64,000 nucleotides of DNA from Paracoccus homiensis (GCF_900111675.1 NZ_FOHO01000007.1:108594-172593); one strand, 5' to 3'. Shown: positions 32,863 to 41,852, counted from the first letter of the stretch. The notes: generated by a model not told the origin, from the letters alone. A program made the numbers and translations.

Positions 32863-33519
32863 ATGCACATGACCGACCGGGGCCTGCTGGCCCTCGTCCG
32901 GCACGAAGGACTCGTGCCCGGGCCCTATCTCGATGTGAAACAGGTCTGGACCTTCGGCATCGGCCACACGGCCGCGGCCGGGCCCCCTGATCCGGCCACC
33001 ATGCCCCGAGGCATGTCCGCCGATCTCGACGCCGGCATCCGCGAGGCCTTCCGGGTATTCCGCGCCGACCTGGCTGCTTACGAGGCGGCCGTCCTGCGCG
33101 CCGTGAAGGTGCCGCTGGCGCCGCATGAATTCGATGCGCTGGTCAGCTTCCAATACAACACCGGCGGCATCTCCAAGGCCGCGCTGACCCGACATCTCAA
33201 TGCCGGAAATCGCGTTGCGGCCGCCGACGCGTTTCTGAACTGGCGGCGACCGGCGTCGATCATTCCGCGCCGGGAGGCGGAGCGCGACCTGTTCCGCCAT
33301 GGCCGCTATCCCGGCGGTACGATCCCGGTCTGGTCGGTGGATCGCACAGGCCGCGTGGACTTCTCGCGGCCGATCCGTCGCCTGACCGAGGATGAGGCCC
33401 TGGCCTTGGCTCGCGGTCCGTCGCCGACGCCTCCGGTCCTCGCCCCTTCACCCACCGCGCCGACCAGCTGGCTCGCCCGGCTGGCCGCCTTCTTTTCCAC
33501 CCTGATCCGGAGGGCCTGA
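32863..33519 (+). CDS. Endolysin, T4-type lysozyme GH24 (218 aa)
   Basis: Muramidase. The T4 triad spacing is kept exactly: Glu15 (RHEG), Asp24 (YLDV) and Thr30 (WTFGIGHT); T4 has 11, 20, 26. FDALVSFQYNTGGI and FLNWRR follow. The core ends near residue 150; residues 175-218 are a Pro-rich linker plus a hydrophobic end (SWLARLAAFFSTLIRRA) that might be membrane-seeking. There is no N-terminal signal-anchor, so export should depend on the holin. ATG 32863 or 32869. Confidence 0.92.
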   Translation: MHMTDRGLLALVRHEGLVPGPYLDVKQVWTFGIGHTAAAGPPDPATMPRGMSADLDAGIREAFRVFRADLAAYEAAVLRAVKVPLAPHEFDALVSFQYNTGGISKAALTRHLNAGNRVAAADAFLNWRRPASIIPRREAERDLFRHGRYPGGTIPVWSVDRTGRVDFSRPIRRLTEDEALALARGPSPTPPVLAPSPTAPTSWLARLAAFFSTLIRRA

Positions 33520-33524
33520 TCCCC

Positions 33525-33755
33525 ATGCGCTACGTTCGTCCCAATTCGCTCACCTGGTGGGCGGGACTTCTCGCCATGCTCACCGGCATCGCCTCCCTCG
33601 CGCTGCCCGCCACCGGGCCGCTCGGGGAACTGTCCCGGCTCGTCGCGCTGCTTGCCGGCTCTGGCGATGCCTCGCCAGCGGGGCTGATGTTCCTCGGTCT
33701 CGGCCTGATCGGCCTGCGCGACCGGATCGAGCGCGGGTTCCGCGGCGATGCTTGA
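33525..33755 (+). CDS. Small phage membrane protein (76 aa)
   Basis: Two hydrophobic stretches, WWAGLLAMLTGIASLALPA and LMFLGLGLIGLRDRI, joined by a polar loop. It lies between endolysin and spanin genes, a place often used by a second holin-like protein. Its stop overlaps the next 33-codon gene. Confidence 0.65.
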   Translation: MRYVRPNSLTWWAGLLAMLTGIASLALPATGPLGELSRLVALLAGSGDASPAGLMFLGLGLIGLRDRIERGFRGDA

Positions 33756-33849
33756 GTTTCTCGCGGGTCTGGTCGTGGGCGGCTGCCTCGGGGTCTTCGT
33801 CGCAGCCCTCTGCGTCGCCGCCGCGCACGGGGAGCGGGACGATGGCTGA
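33748..33849 (+). CDS. Tiny membrane peptide, DUF3789-like (33 aa)
   Basis: MLEFLAGLVVGGCLGVFVAAL and a charged end. It starts in an 8-nt overlap with the preceding gene and overlaps the Rz-like gene start. The Gly-rich membrane helix resembles DUF3789 peptides. Supported by the chain of overlaps; function unknown. Confidence 0.5.
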   Translation: MLEFLAGLVVGGCLGVFVAALCVAAAHGERDDG

Positions 33850-34072
33850 GTTCCTGATCTGGCTGGTCGCAGCTCTCGGCGCGATCGGGGGCGTTGTCCT
33901 CGGCCGGGGCTGGGGGCGCGCAGAAGGGAAGCGCGCGGGCAAACGGGAGGCGGAACGCGATGCCATGGAAGACAACAGCAAGCGCGTCGAGCGCGGGCGC
34001 GACGCGGTTCGCGATGGCCGCGGCGCTGGCGATCCTGCTGAGCGGCTGCGCCGCAACGATGGGCAGTGGTGA
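33842..34072 (+). CDS. Rz-like inner-membrane spanin (76 aa)
   Basis: N-terminal membrane anchor (FLIWLVAALGAIGGVVLGRGWG) followed by a charged periplasmic helix (KRAGKREAERDAMEDNSKRVERGRDAV), the architecture of i-spanins. Typical of rhodobacteral Rz is the KREAERDA..VE.GR.AV.DGR pattern. A lipoprotein gene is embedded in the +1 frame from 33960, exactly as Rz1 in Rz. Confidence 0.75.
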   Translation: MAEFLIWLVAALGAIGGVVLGRGWGRAEGKRAGKREAERDAMEDNSKRVERGRDAVRDGRGAGDPAERLRRNDGQW

Positions 34073-34202
34073 TGCGGGCTGCGCCTCCTATGCCGAGGCG
34101 CGGCTCGCCCGGCCAGCTGCCGAGACCGTCGCGGAGGTGCCGCACGCATGGGCGAATTGGATCGCCGATCTCGACGACCGCATGGCGGGAACCTGCCGAT
34201 GA
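33960..34202 (+). CDS. Rz1-like outer-membrane lipoprotein spanin (80 aa)
   Basis: Starts inside the Rz-like gene in another reading frame (113-nt overlap) and continues beyond it. It has a signal peptide with hydrophobic AMAAALAILL and the lipobox LSGC, so Cys32 is the lipidated residue. The mature part is about 50 residues with a Pro/Ala segment typical of o-spanins. Its stop overlaps the hub gene by 4 nt. Start codon: ATG 33960 is the best-placed; a later in-frame ATG is possible. Confidence 0.72.
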   Translation: MPWKTTASASSAGATRFAMAAALAILLSGCAATMGSGDAGCASYAEARLARPAAETVAEVPHAWANWIADLDDRMAGTCR

Positions 34203-35083
34203 AATCCCTCTCACCCGCCCTTCAGGCCCATCTCGACGACGGCACAACAACTCTTGCCTGGTGCTGGCGGATCACCCGCGTCGACGGCGTGAGCTTCGGC
34301 TTCACCGATCACGACCGGACGCTCAGCTTCGATGGCACGGACTTCGAACCCGAGAGCGGGCTCACTGCGTCCGAGGTGCGCTCGGGCTCGGACCTCTCGG
34401 TCGACGCGCAGGATGCCGAGGGTGTGCTGACCTCGGACCGGATCACCGAGACCGACATTCTCGACGGCCGCTGGGACAATGGAGAGGTCGAGGTCTGGCG
34501 GGTGAACTGGACCGATACGAGCCAGCGCGTGCTGATGCGGCGCGGCGCCATCGGCCAGATCCGGCGCGGGCGGCTGGCCTTCGTTGCCGAGGTCCGCTCG
34601 CTTGCGCATGTGCTCGGCCAGACGGTCGGGCGGACTTTTCAGGCGACCTGCGATGCCGCGCTCGGCGATGCACGCTGCGGCGTCGATCTGGAGGGCCCGG
34701 CCTACAAGGGCACGGGCGCAGTGATCGATCTGCTGCGCGACCGGTCCTTCACCGCCTCGGGCCTCGGCGGCTTCGCCTCCGGCTGGTTCACCTTCGGCAC
34801 GCTGGACTGGACGAGCGGAGCGAACGCCGGACGACGCACCGAGGTTTTGGGCCATGACGTGACGGACGGCATCGCGGTGCTGACGCTGCTCGAGGCGCCG
34901 GTGCGGTCCATCGCCGACGGCGACGCCTTCACCATCCGCGCGGGCTGCGACAAGCGTATGGAGACCTGCGGCGCGAAGTTCGCCAACACCGTCAACTTCC
35001 GGGGTTTCCCGCACATCCCGGGCCAGGATGCCGTGCTGCGCTACGCCACGAAGGACGGCGGGCACGAGGGGTCGGTGCTGTGA
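34199..35083 (+). CDS. Tail hub protein, DUF2163, GTA g13-like (294 aa)
   Basis: DUF2163 family, equivalent to RcGTA g13. MKSLSPALQAHLDDGTTTLAW, FGFTDHDRTLSFDGTDFE, a Cys-bearing part TCDAALGDARCGVDL, and the C-terminal CDKRMETCGAKFANTVNFRGFPHIP are all family features. It builds the baseplate hub with the g14/g15-like proteins. The start overlaps the Rz1-like stop (ATGA), showing that the lysis cassette is knitted into the tail operon. Confidence 0.93.
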   Translation: MKSLSPALQAHLDDGTTTLAWCWRITRVDGVSFGFTDHDRTLSFDGTDFEPESGLTASEVRSGSDLSVDAQDAEGVLTSDRITETDILDGRWDNGEVEVWRVNWTDTSQRVLMRRGAIGQIRRGRLAFVAEVRSLAHVLGQTVGRTFQATCDAALGDARCGVDLEGPAYKGTGAVIDLLRDRSFTASGLGGFASGWFTFGTLDWTSGANAGRRTEVLGHDVTDGIAVLTLLEAPVRSIADGDAFTIRAGCDKRMETCGAKFANTVNFRGFPHIPGQDAVLRYATKDGGHEGSVL

Positions 35084-35514
35084 ACGCCGCTGATCCCCAG
35101 CACGTCATCACCATTGCGCGGTCCTGGCTCGGAACGCCGTATCATGATCAGGCCAGCCTGCGCGGTGTCGGCTGCGATTGCCTCGGGCTGGCGCGGGGCG
35201 TCTGGCGCGAGGTCGTCGGCCCCGAGCCGTTCCCGATCCCGCCCTACAGCCGGGACTGGGGCGAGACCGGGCCGCGCGAGGTTCTGGCCGAGAGCGCACG
35301 CCGGATGATGATCGAGGTGTCGCCCGCCGAGGCAGGCCCCGGCGCGCTGATCCTCTTCCGCATGAAGCCCCGCGCCATCGCCAAGCATGTCGGGATCCTG
35401 ACCGGCCCAGACATTTTCCTCCATGCATACGAGCGGCTCGGCGTGATCGAGGAACCGCTCACTCCATGCTGGCGGCGGCGCATCGCCTTCGCTTTCCTGT
35501 TCCCGCAACGCTGA
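35080..35514 (+). CDS. NlpC/P60 cell-wall peptidase, GTA g14-like (144 aa)
   Basis: Tail-associated peptidoglycan hydrolase. GVGCDCLGLARG carries the catalytic Cys34, AKHVGIL the His104, and a later His follows. It matches the TIGR02219/g14 type. GTG at 35080 overlaps the hub stop. The enzyme would open the wall locally during DNA injection. Confidence 0.93.
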   Translation: MNAADPQHVITIARSWLGTPYHDQASLRGVGCDCLGLARGVWREVVGPEPFPIPPYSRDWGETGPREVLAESARRMMIEVSPAEAGPGALILFRMKPRAIAKHVGILTGPDIFLHAYERLGVIEEPLTPCWRRRIAFAFLFPQR

Positions 35515-35523
35515 GACCCGACC

Positions 35524-38500
35524 ATGGCAACGCTTGTCCTCGGTGCCGCTGGCGCCGCCATTGGCGGTTCGATCGGCGGGGCGATCCTCGGCGTCAGCGC
35601 CGCGACCATCGGCGGCTTCATCGGCTCCACCATCGGCTCGGTCGTCGACAGCTGGATCATCTCGTCGCTGGCGCCCACCCAGCGCATCGAGGGCGCGCGG
35701 CTCGATACGCTGCGCATCACCTCGGCCACCGAGGGCGCGGTGATCCCGCGGCTCTACGGCCGGATGCGCATGGGCGGCAACATCATCTGGGCGACCGATT
35801 TCCGCGAGGAGACGAAGACGACCACGCAGGGCGGCGGCAAGGGCGGTGGGGGCGGCAAGGTCAAGACCACCGAGTATCTCTACTATGCCAGCTTCGCCGT
35901 GGCGCTCTGCGAAGGCCCGATCACCGGGATCGGCCGCATCTGGGCCGACGGCAAGCCGATGGACCTCTCCGGCGTCACCTGGCGCTGGTATCCGGGCGAC
36001 GAGGCGCAGACGGTGGACCCGTTCATCGCCGCGAAGATGGGCGCGGCCAGCACGCCCGCCTATCGCGGCACGGCCTATGTGGTCTTCGAGGAACTGGCGC
36101 TTTCCACCTACGGCAACCGCCTGCCACAGCTCTCCTTCGAGGTGTTCCGCCCGCTGGCCGACCCCGACACCGCCGAGGGGCTGACCCGCGCCGTCACCAT
36201 GATCCCGGCCTCGGGCGAGTTTACCTATGCGACGCAGGCGATCCGCAAGACCGATGGCGGCGCGACGGTACCCGAGAACCTGAACGCGCTGGCCGACTCC
36301 ACCGACATGGTGGAGGCGCTGGACCGGCTGCAGGCGATGGCGCCTGCGGTCGAAAGCGTCAGCCTCGTCGTGGCCTGGTTCGGCGACGATCTGCGCGCGG
36401 GCTCCTGCAAGCTGCGCCCCGGCGTCGAGGTCTCGGCCAAGTCGACGACGCCCGCCAGCTGGTCGGTGAACGGCGTGAGCCGCGCCAATGCCTTCCTGGT
36501 CAGCCGCGACGATCAGGATCGCCCGGTCTATGGCGGCACGCCGTCCGACTTCGCGGTGGTTCAGGCGATCCAGGAGATGAAGGCGCGCGGACTGCGTGTC
36601 ACCTTCTATCCCTTCATCCTGATGGACGTGCCGCCCGGCAACACGCTGCCGAACCCGTATTCCGACAGCGCCGCCGAGACCGGCCAGCCCGCATTCCCCT
36701 GGCGGGGGCGGATCACCTGTTCCCCGGCCGCTGGCTACGCCGGATCGGTGGACAAGACGGCCACGGCGGCAAGCCAGGTCGCGGCGCTGTTCGGCGCGGC
36801 GACACCTGCGAGCTTCAGCGTGGCGGGCGAGAGCGTCAGCTGGACCGGGCCATCCAGCGACTGGGGCCTGCGGCGCATGGTGCTGCACTACGCCCATCTC
36901 TGCGCGGCGGCGGGCGGGGTCGATGCGTTCCTGATCGGGACCGAGATGCCGGGGCTGACGACGATCCGCTCGGGCGCGGCCACCTATCCGGCGGTGCAGG
37001 CCTACCGGGATCTGCTCGCGGATGTGCGCTCGATCCTCGGGTCCGGCACGAAGATCGGCTATGCCGCCGACTGGAGCGAGTATTTCGGGCACCAGCCGGG
37101 CGACGGCTCGGGCGACGTGTACTTCCACCTCGATCCGCTCTGGGCCGACCCGGAGATCGATTTCGTCGGGATCGACAATTACATGCCGCTGTCGGACTGG
37201 CGCGACGGGTTCGATCATGCGGACGCGGCCGAGGGCTGGCCCGCGATCTATGACCGGGCCTATCTGCAGGCGAACATCGCGGGCCGCGAAGGCTTCGACT
37301 GGTTCTATGCATCGGCGACGGATCGGTCGGCACAGGTCCGGACGCCGATTGCCGATGGCGCCGCCGGCAAGCCATGGGTCTTCCGCTACAAGGATCTGCG
37401 CAGCTGGTGGTCGAACCCGCATTACAATCGCCCCGGTGGGGTGGAGAGCGGCACGCCGACAGCATGGGTGCCGCAATCCAAACCCATCCGCTTCACCGAA
37501 CTCGGCTGCCCGGCCATCGACCGGGGCACCAACCAGCCCAACGTCTTCTTCGACCCGAAGTCATCCGAGAGCTTCACGCCGCATTTCTCGCGGGGCTGGC
37601 GCGATGACGCCATTCAGCGCGCCTATCTCGAGGCCACGTATCTCTGGTGGGGCGAGGCCGCGAACAACCCGGTGTCATCGGACTACGGCGGCCGGATGGT
37701 GCACGTCCCCGAATGCGCCGCCTGGACCTGGGACGCGCGGCCCTATCCGTTCTTCCCGGCGCTGACCGACGTCTGGACGGACGGCGCGAACTGGCGGCTC
37801 GGCCACTGGCTGACGGGGCGGCTCGGCGCTGTGTCGCTGGCGGCCCTCGTGCGGCACCTCTGCCTGCGCGCCGGGCTGCCCGAGGCGCGGATCGACGTCA
37901 TCGGCCTCTGGGGCGCGGTCGAGGGCTACGCCATCACGGCGCTGGAGAGTCCGCGCGCGTCGATCACCACGCTGTCGCGCCACTTCGGCTTCGACGCCGT
38001 GGAGACCGAGGGCGTGATCCGTTTCATCATGCGTGGCCGGGCCTCTGTCGCGACCCTCGCGCCCGACGATCTGGTGGCGGCCCGAGAGGGCGACGTGCTG
38101 GAACTGACGCGCGGCCAGGAGACCGAACTGCCGCAGGCGCTGAAGTGGCAGGTCGCGCGGGCCGACGAGGACTACGACGCGGCCCTCGTCGAGGCGCGGC
38201 GCATCACCGTCGACACGACACGGATCGCCTCGGAGAGCTTCCCGATGGCGGTGCCGCCCGAGGAAGCCGAGCGGCGCTGCCGCCGCGCGCTGATGGAGGC
38301 GTGGGTGGGGCGCGAGACGGCGGCATTCCGTCTGCCGCCCTCGCGGCTCGCGCTCGATCCGGCGGACCCGATCCGGCTCGCCCATGACGGGCGGCTGGTC
38401 GACCTGCGGCTCGTCTCCATCGCCGACGCGGAGGCTCGCGGCATCGAGGCGGTCCGCCAGGATCGCGCGACCTACGACCTGCCGCCCGGCGATCCCCGCG

Positions 38501-39489
38501 CGGCGTCGCTGACGCGCGCCGTGGTGTTCGGCGCGCCGGATGCGCTGCTGCTGGACCTGCCGCAGCTCACCGAGGACCAGCCCGCGCATCGGCCCCTTAT
38601 TGCGGCGCACGCGGTTCCCTGGCCCGGCGAGATGGCAGTTTTCCGCAGCCCCTCCACGGATGGCTTCGAGCTGCTGACGACGTTCGGCAGTCGCGCCCGG
38701 ATTGGCCAGCTGGTCTCCGACTTCTACGCGGGCCCCACCTCGCGCTTCGATTTCGGAAATGCGCTTGTGGTCGATCTGCTCACCGGCACGTTGGAAAGCG
38801 TCACCGACCTGACCCTGTTCGGGGGCGCCAACGCGCTTGCCATCGAGAGCGCGCCTGGGGTCTGGGAGATCGTGCAGGCCGGCGCGGCCGAGCTGCTCGC
38901 GCCCGGTCGATATCGGCTCACCCGGCTTCTGCGCGGACAGCGCGGCACGGAAGGTGCCATGGGCAACCCGGCGCCCGCCGGCGCGCGGGTGGTGGTGCTG
39001 GACGACAGCCTCGCGTCGCTGCCGATCGCCGAGGCCGATCTTGGCATCCCGTGGAACTGGCGCATCGGCCCGGCCAGCCGCCCGGTCAGCGACGAGACCT
39101 ATGTGGCGCAGACCTTTACCCCCGCGGGCGCGGGACTGCGGCCCTTCTCTGTCGCCCATGTCGAGCAGCCGTGGCGTCGCCCACGCACGCCCGGCGATCT
39201 GACCATCCGCTGGACGCGCCGGTCCCGCGCTCTTTCCGCCGACAGCTGGGGCGGGCTGGAGGTGCCGCTGGCGGAGGAACTGGAAACCTACGAGGTCGAG
39301 ATCCTCGACGGCGCAGCCGTGAAGCGGGTGCTGAGCGCGGCCACCACCAGCGCCGTCTACACCGCCGCCCAGCAGAGCGCCGACTGGGGCGCGCCGCTCG
39401 CCCCCGGCGACACCGTCAACATCCGCATCTACCAGCTCTCCGCCCTCGTCGGGCGGGGCGCGCCGAAAACCGTCACCCTCACGTTCTGA
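35524..39489 (+). CDS. Baseplate megatron/host specificity protein, GTA g15-like (1321 aa)
   Basis: Multidomain tail tip. It opens with a Gly/Ala/Ile-rich hydrophobic stretch (GAAIGGSIGGAILGVSAATIGG), continues with the GTA-TIM barrel region (FYPFILMDVPPGN, YSEYFG-like DWSEYFGHQPGDGSGDV, ITELGCPAID-like RFTELGCPAIDRGTNQPN), and ends with beta-rich hub domains containing LLRGQRGTEGAMG. Similar in length to RcGTA g15 (about 1300 aa). It should pierce the outer membrane and may contribute to receptor choice. Confidence 0.93.
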   Translation: MATLVLGAAGAAIGGSIGGAILGVSAATIGGFIGSTIGSVVDSWIISSLAPTQRIEGARLDTLRITSATEGAVIPRLYGRMRMGGNIIWATDFREETKTTTQGGGKGGGGGKVKTTEYLYYASFAVALCEGPITGIGRIWADGKPMDLSGVTWRWYPGDEAQTVDPFIAAKMGAASTPAYRGTAYVVFEELALSTYGNRLPQLSFEVFRPLADPDTAEGLTRAVTMIPASGEFTYATQAIRKTDGGATVPENLNALADSTDMVEALDRLQAMAPAVESVSLVVAWFGDDLRAGSCKLRPGVEVSAKSTTPASWSVNGVSRANAFLVSRDDQDRPVYGGTPSDFAVVQAIQEMKARGLRVTFYPFILMDVPPGNTLPNPYSDSAAETGQPAFPWRGRITCSPAAGYAGSVDKTATAASQVAALFGAATPASFSVAGESVSWTGPSSDWGLRRMVLHYAHLCAAAGGVDAFLIGTEMPGLTTIRSGAATYPAVQAYRDLLADVRSILGSGTKIGYAADWSEYFGHQPGDGSGDVYFHLDPLWADPEIDFVGIDNYMPLSDWRDGFDHADAAEGWPAIYDRAYLQANIAGREGFDWFYASATDRSAQVRTPIADGAAGKPWVFRYKDLRSWWSNPHYNRPGGVESGTPTAWVPQSKPIRFTELGCPAIDRGTNQPNVFFDPKSSESFTPHFSRGWRDDAIQRAYLEATYLWWGEAANNPVSSDYGGRMVHVPECAAWTWDARPYPFFPALTDVWTDGANWRLGHWLTGRLGAVSLAALVRHLCLRAGLPEARIDVIGLWGAVEGYAITALESPRASITTLSRHFGFDAVETEGVIRFIMRGRASVATLAPDDLVAAREGDVLELTRGQETELPQALKWQVARADEDYDAALVEARRITVDTTRIASESFPMAVPPEEAERRCRRALMEAWVGRETAAFRLPPSRLALDPADPIRLAHDGRLVDLRLVSIADAEARGIEAVRQDRATYDLPPGDPRAASLTRAVVFGAPDALLLDLPQLTEDQPAHRPLIAAHAVPWPGEMAVFRSPSTDGFELLTTFGSRARIGQLVSDFYAGPTSRFDFGNALVVDLLTGTLESVTDLTLFGGANALAIESAPGVWEIVQAGAAELLAPGRYRLTRLLRGQRGTEGAMGNPAPAGARVVVLDDSLASLPIAEADLGIPWNWRIGPASRPVSDETYVAQTFTPAGAGLRPFSVAHVEQPWRRPRTPGDLTIRWTRRSRALSADSWGGLEVPLAEELETYEVEILDGAAVKRVLSAATTSAVYTAAQQSADWGAPLAPGDTVNIRIYQLSALVGRGAPKTVTLTF

Positions 39490-39498
39490 GGCCATCCC

Positions 39499-40575
39499 AT
39501 GTCCGACGCCACGACCCATCTCCTGCTGCCCTACATCCTCGCGGCGCAGGCCCAGAAGCATGTCACTCACAACGAGGCGCTGCGGATCCTAGACGGGCTC
39601 GTCCAGCTCTCCGTTCTAGACCGGGATTTGACCGCGCCGCCGGCTTCTCCCGCCGATGGCGACCGCTACATCGTCGGCTCGGGCGCGACCGGCGACTGGG
39701 CTGGCTGGGATCTAAACGTGGCTCTGTTCACGGATGGTGCCTGGCTGCGCCTGCCTCCTCGCACCGGATGGCGGGCGTGGGTCGAGGACGAGGGCCTGCT
39801 GCTCGTCTACGACGGGTCTGGCTGGATCGGGACAACGCCGGACGTGCTGCAGAACCTTGCGCTTCTTGGGCTGGGGACGACGGCAGATGCGTCGAACCCG
39901 TTCTCGGCAAAGCTGAACGCCGCGCTCTGGACCGCTAGGACCGTGGCCGAGGGCGGGACCGGCGATCTCTTCTACACCATGAACAAGGAGGCGGCAGGCG
40001 GCGATCTCGGGCTGACCCTCCAGACCGGCTTCGTGACCAAGGCGCTGGTCGGGCTGTTCGGCTCGGACAGGTTCCGGCTCGCCGTCTCGGCCGACGGCAG
40101 TACCTTCTTCGACGGGCTGAGCGTCGACAACGCCACCGGCATCGTCGACCAGCCGCGGCTGCCGCGGTTCAAGGCGTACACCAACTACGACAACTATGTC
40201 GGCGTAGGAACCTGGACGAAGATCGGCCTGAACAACACCGATTATAACGATCAGGGGGCGTTCGACGCCGCGAACAACCATTTCGTGGCGCCTTCGGATG
40301 GCACCTACCTCTTCGGCGCGACGCTGCTTTACAAGATCAACGCCAGCGCCACGGCCCGCATGCGCGGGCGGCTCGTGCTGAACGGCACGACGGAAATCCG
40401 CGGCTCCCTCGGCGAAATCTCCGCCACCCATGTCTCGCTAGCCACCGCGATCTGGCTGCAGACCATGGTCCCGCTCACTGCGGGCGACACCGTCGAGTTG
40501 CAGGGGTATTTCCGGGTCGCGGACGGCTACTTCGCGGCTGACCACACCTCGTTCTGGGGCGCGAAGATCGGCTGA
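39499..40575 (+). CDS. Tail fibre protein, DUF2793 plus C1q-like tip (358 aa)
   Basis: N-terminal DUF2793 domain (about residues 1-120: LLLPYILAAQAQKHVTHNEAL, ILDGLVQLSVLDRDLTAPP, DGAWLRLPPRTGWRAWVED) as in GTA-type fibres, a middle shaft, and a C-terminal C1q/TNF-like domain (about 225-358: NNHFVAPSDGTYLFGATLLY, LTAGDTVELQGYFR, FWGAKIG). It is the last prophage gene and the probable receptor-binding tip; a trimer is expected from the C1q fold. Confidence 0.88.
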   Translation: MSDATTHLLLPYILAAQAQKHVTHNEALRILDGLVQLSVLDRDLTAPPASPADGDRYIVGSGATGDWAGWDLNVALFTDGAWLRLPPRTGWRAWVEDEGLLLVYDGSGWIGTTPDVLQNLALLGLGTTADASNPFSAKLNAALWTARTVAEGGTGDLFYTMNKEAAGGDLGLTLQTGFVTKALVGLFGSDRFRLAVSADGSTFFDGLSVDNATGIVDQPRLPRFKAYTNYDNYVGVGTWTKIGLNNTDYNDQGAFDAANNHFVAPSDGTYLFGATLLYKINASATARMRGRLVLNGTTEIRGSLGEISATHVSLATAIWLQTMVPLTAGDTVELQGYFRVADGYFAADHTSFWGAKIG

Positions 40576-40637
40576 GCGGCAACAACGGGATTGCACACGC
40601 CCCTTTGACCTGTGCGGCGCTAGCGGAAAGAAATGCC

Positions 40638-40668
40638 TTGAAGCTCTAGTTGGTGGAGGTTGCATATC
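40638..40668 (+). promoter_or_regulatory. MerR-type promoter 1, L,D-transpeptidase gene
   Basis: TTGAAG (40638-40643), 19-bp spacer with dyad CTCTAG...GGTGGAG, -10 CATATC (40663-40668). The overlong spacer is the hallmark of MerR-activated promoters. The -35 and spacer start are identical to promoter 2 at 41853. It lies 62 bp after the last prophage gene, placing the prophage/island border in 40576-40637. Confidence 0.75.
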
Positions 40669-40732
40669 GAGACACGAAAGCGCTGCTCGTGCCTCGCGAG
40701 CCTGCGCAAATGCCCAGAACAAAGGCTGCCAA

Positions 40733-41413
40733 ATGCTGACAAGACGACACTTCGTTCGATCAACCACAGCGCTGTTTTCAGCGTCGGTCTCCGGCCCACT
40801 CCTCGCCGATACCTGGCCCACCGAGGCGCAGAAGGCTGCCTGGGATGCACAGGTGACGCCTCCAAATTATGTCCCCGAAACCTCCAATCCTTGGGGTCTG
40901 CACCCGCGGTTCCTGCCGCAACGAGTCGTCGCGAAGGACGGTCTCGTACCGGGAGATATCCATGTCGATGCGGTCGCGCGATATCTCTACCATATCGAGG
41001 AGGGTGGAACCGCTATGCGTTATGGCGTGGCGATCGGGCGTGGCGACCTCTACGAACCGGGTATCTATACGATACAGCGCAAGGTCGAGTGGCCGCACTG
41101 GACCCCGACCCAGAACATGATCGAGCGGGAACCGGAGATTTATGCGCAGTTCGAGGGTGGTGTGGAACCCGGGCCCGAGAACGCGCTCGGATCGCGGGCC
41201 ATGTACCTCTACGTCGGGGATCGCGACACATATTTGCGGATTCACGGTACCCCGTTTCCGCAAAGTATCGGCAGCCGAGCCAGCTCGGGTTGCGTCAGGA
41301 TGGTGATGGCGCACATCAACAGTCTCTATCCACGTGTCGAGATCGGCTCGACGGCGTATCTCTATTCGGCGGAAGGCAGCCTTGCGGCACCAGAGGTTGG
41401 CGACCTGTGGTGA
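40733..41413 (+). CDS. L,D-transpeptidase, YkuD family (226 aa)
   Basis: Periplasmic peptidoglycan cross-linking enzyme. The N-terminus MLTRRHFVRSTTALFSASVSG is a signal peptide of Tat-like look (TRRHFV). The YkuD domain has RIHGTP (His171) and SSGCVRM (nucleophile Cys187). The promoter upstream is of MerR type, so metal exposure probably induces it. 3-3 cross-links made by this enzyme could reinforce the wall under stress; this link to metal is inference. A second YkuD gene lies behind cadA. Confidence 0.9.
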   Translation: MLTRRHFVRSTTALFSASVSGPLLADTWPTEAQKAAWDAQVTPPNYVPETSNPWGLHPRFLPQRVVAKDGLVPGDIHVDAVARYLYHIEEGGTAMRYGVAIGRGDLYEPGIYTIQRKVEWPHWTPTQNMIEREPEIYAQFEGGVEPGPENALGSRAMYLYVGDRDTYLRIHGTPFPQSIGSRASSGCVRMVMAHINSLYPRVEIGSTAYLYSAEGSLAAPEVGDLW

Positions 41414-41449
41414 TGCGCGCCGAGCGACGGATGCTGCCGTTCGCATTCG

Positions 41450-41734
41450 TCAGGCCTGCGCCTGCCGACAGATAGCCGCTCCGTTTCTTGCCCGAAGTGG
41501 CAGGAGCGTTGTCTCGACCTGACCGCGATGCTCGTACCAGTAACACCCGTCGTCAGGCAGCAGGCGGACGGTTGAGAGATCCTGACCGTCCGCCGCCAAT
41601 TCGAGAACGATCTCGGGAACGCCGGACTCGGGTTCAGTGGCAGGCAACTGGCCGACCTCCTGCGAGCCGCAGCTTGCGGTCAGAAAGAGTGCGACGACAG
41701 CCATCTTCATCCGTGTCCGAGTAATACTCAGCAT
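41450..41734 (-). CDS. Small putative lipoprotein (94 aa)
   Basis: Signal sequence MKMAVVALFLTASCGS with lipobox LTASC; a mature part of about 72 residues with acidic segments and CYWYEHRGQVETTLLPL. A good ribosome-binding site (GGAAGGA) precedes the ATG at 41734. No domain recognised. It is leftward, between the first L,D-transpeptidase and cadA, and possibly an envelope accessory of the island. The lipoprotein call is fair, the function unknown. Confidence 0.65.
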   Translation of the reverse strand: MLSITRTRMKMAVVALFLTASCGSQEVGQLPATEPESGVPEIVLELAADGQDLSTVRLLPDDGCYWYEHRGQVETTLLPLRARNGAAICRQAQA

Positions 41735-41852
41735 TGTTGTTCCTTCCGCTTATGCCACTCCTCGCGACGGTTTTCATGGGTAGTGCTAAAACCGCACGGA
41801 TCACCGCACTTTCTAGCAAAAATACAAACTGAAATACCACCGTATTTTGCTC

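Noticed and set aside
35041..37476. Very long open frame (over 800 codons) antisense to the megatron gene
   Set aside because: Composition is Arg/Ala/His/Gly-rich without any domain, a result of high GC and biased third positions in the true gene on the plus strand.
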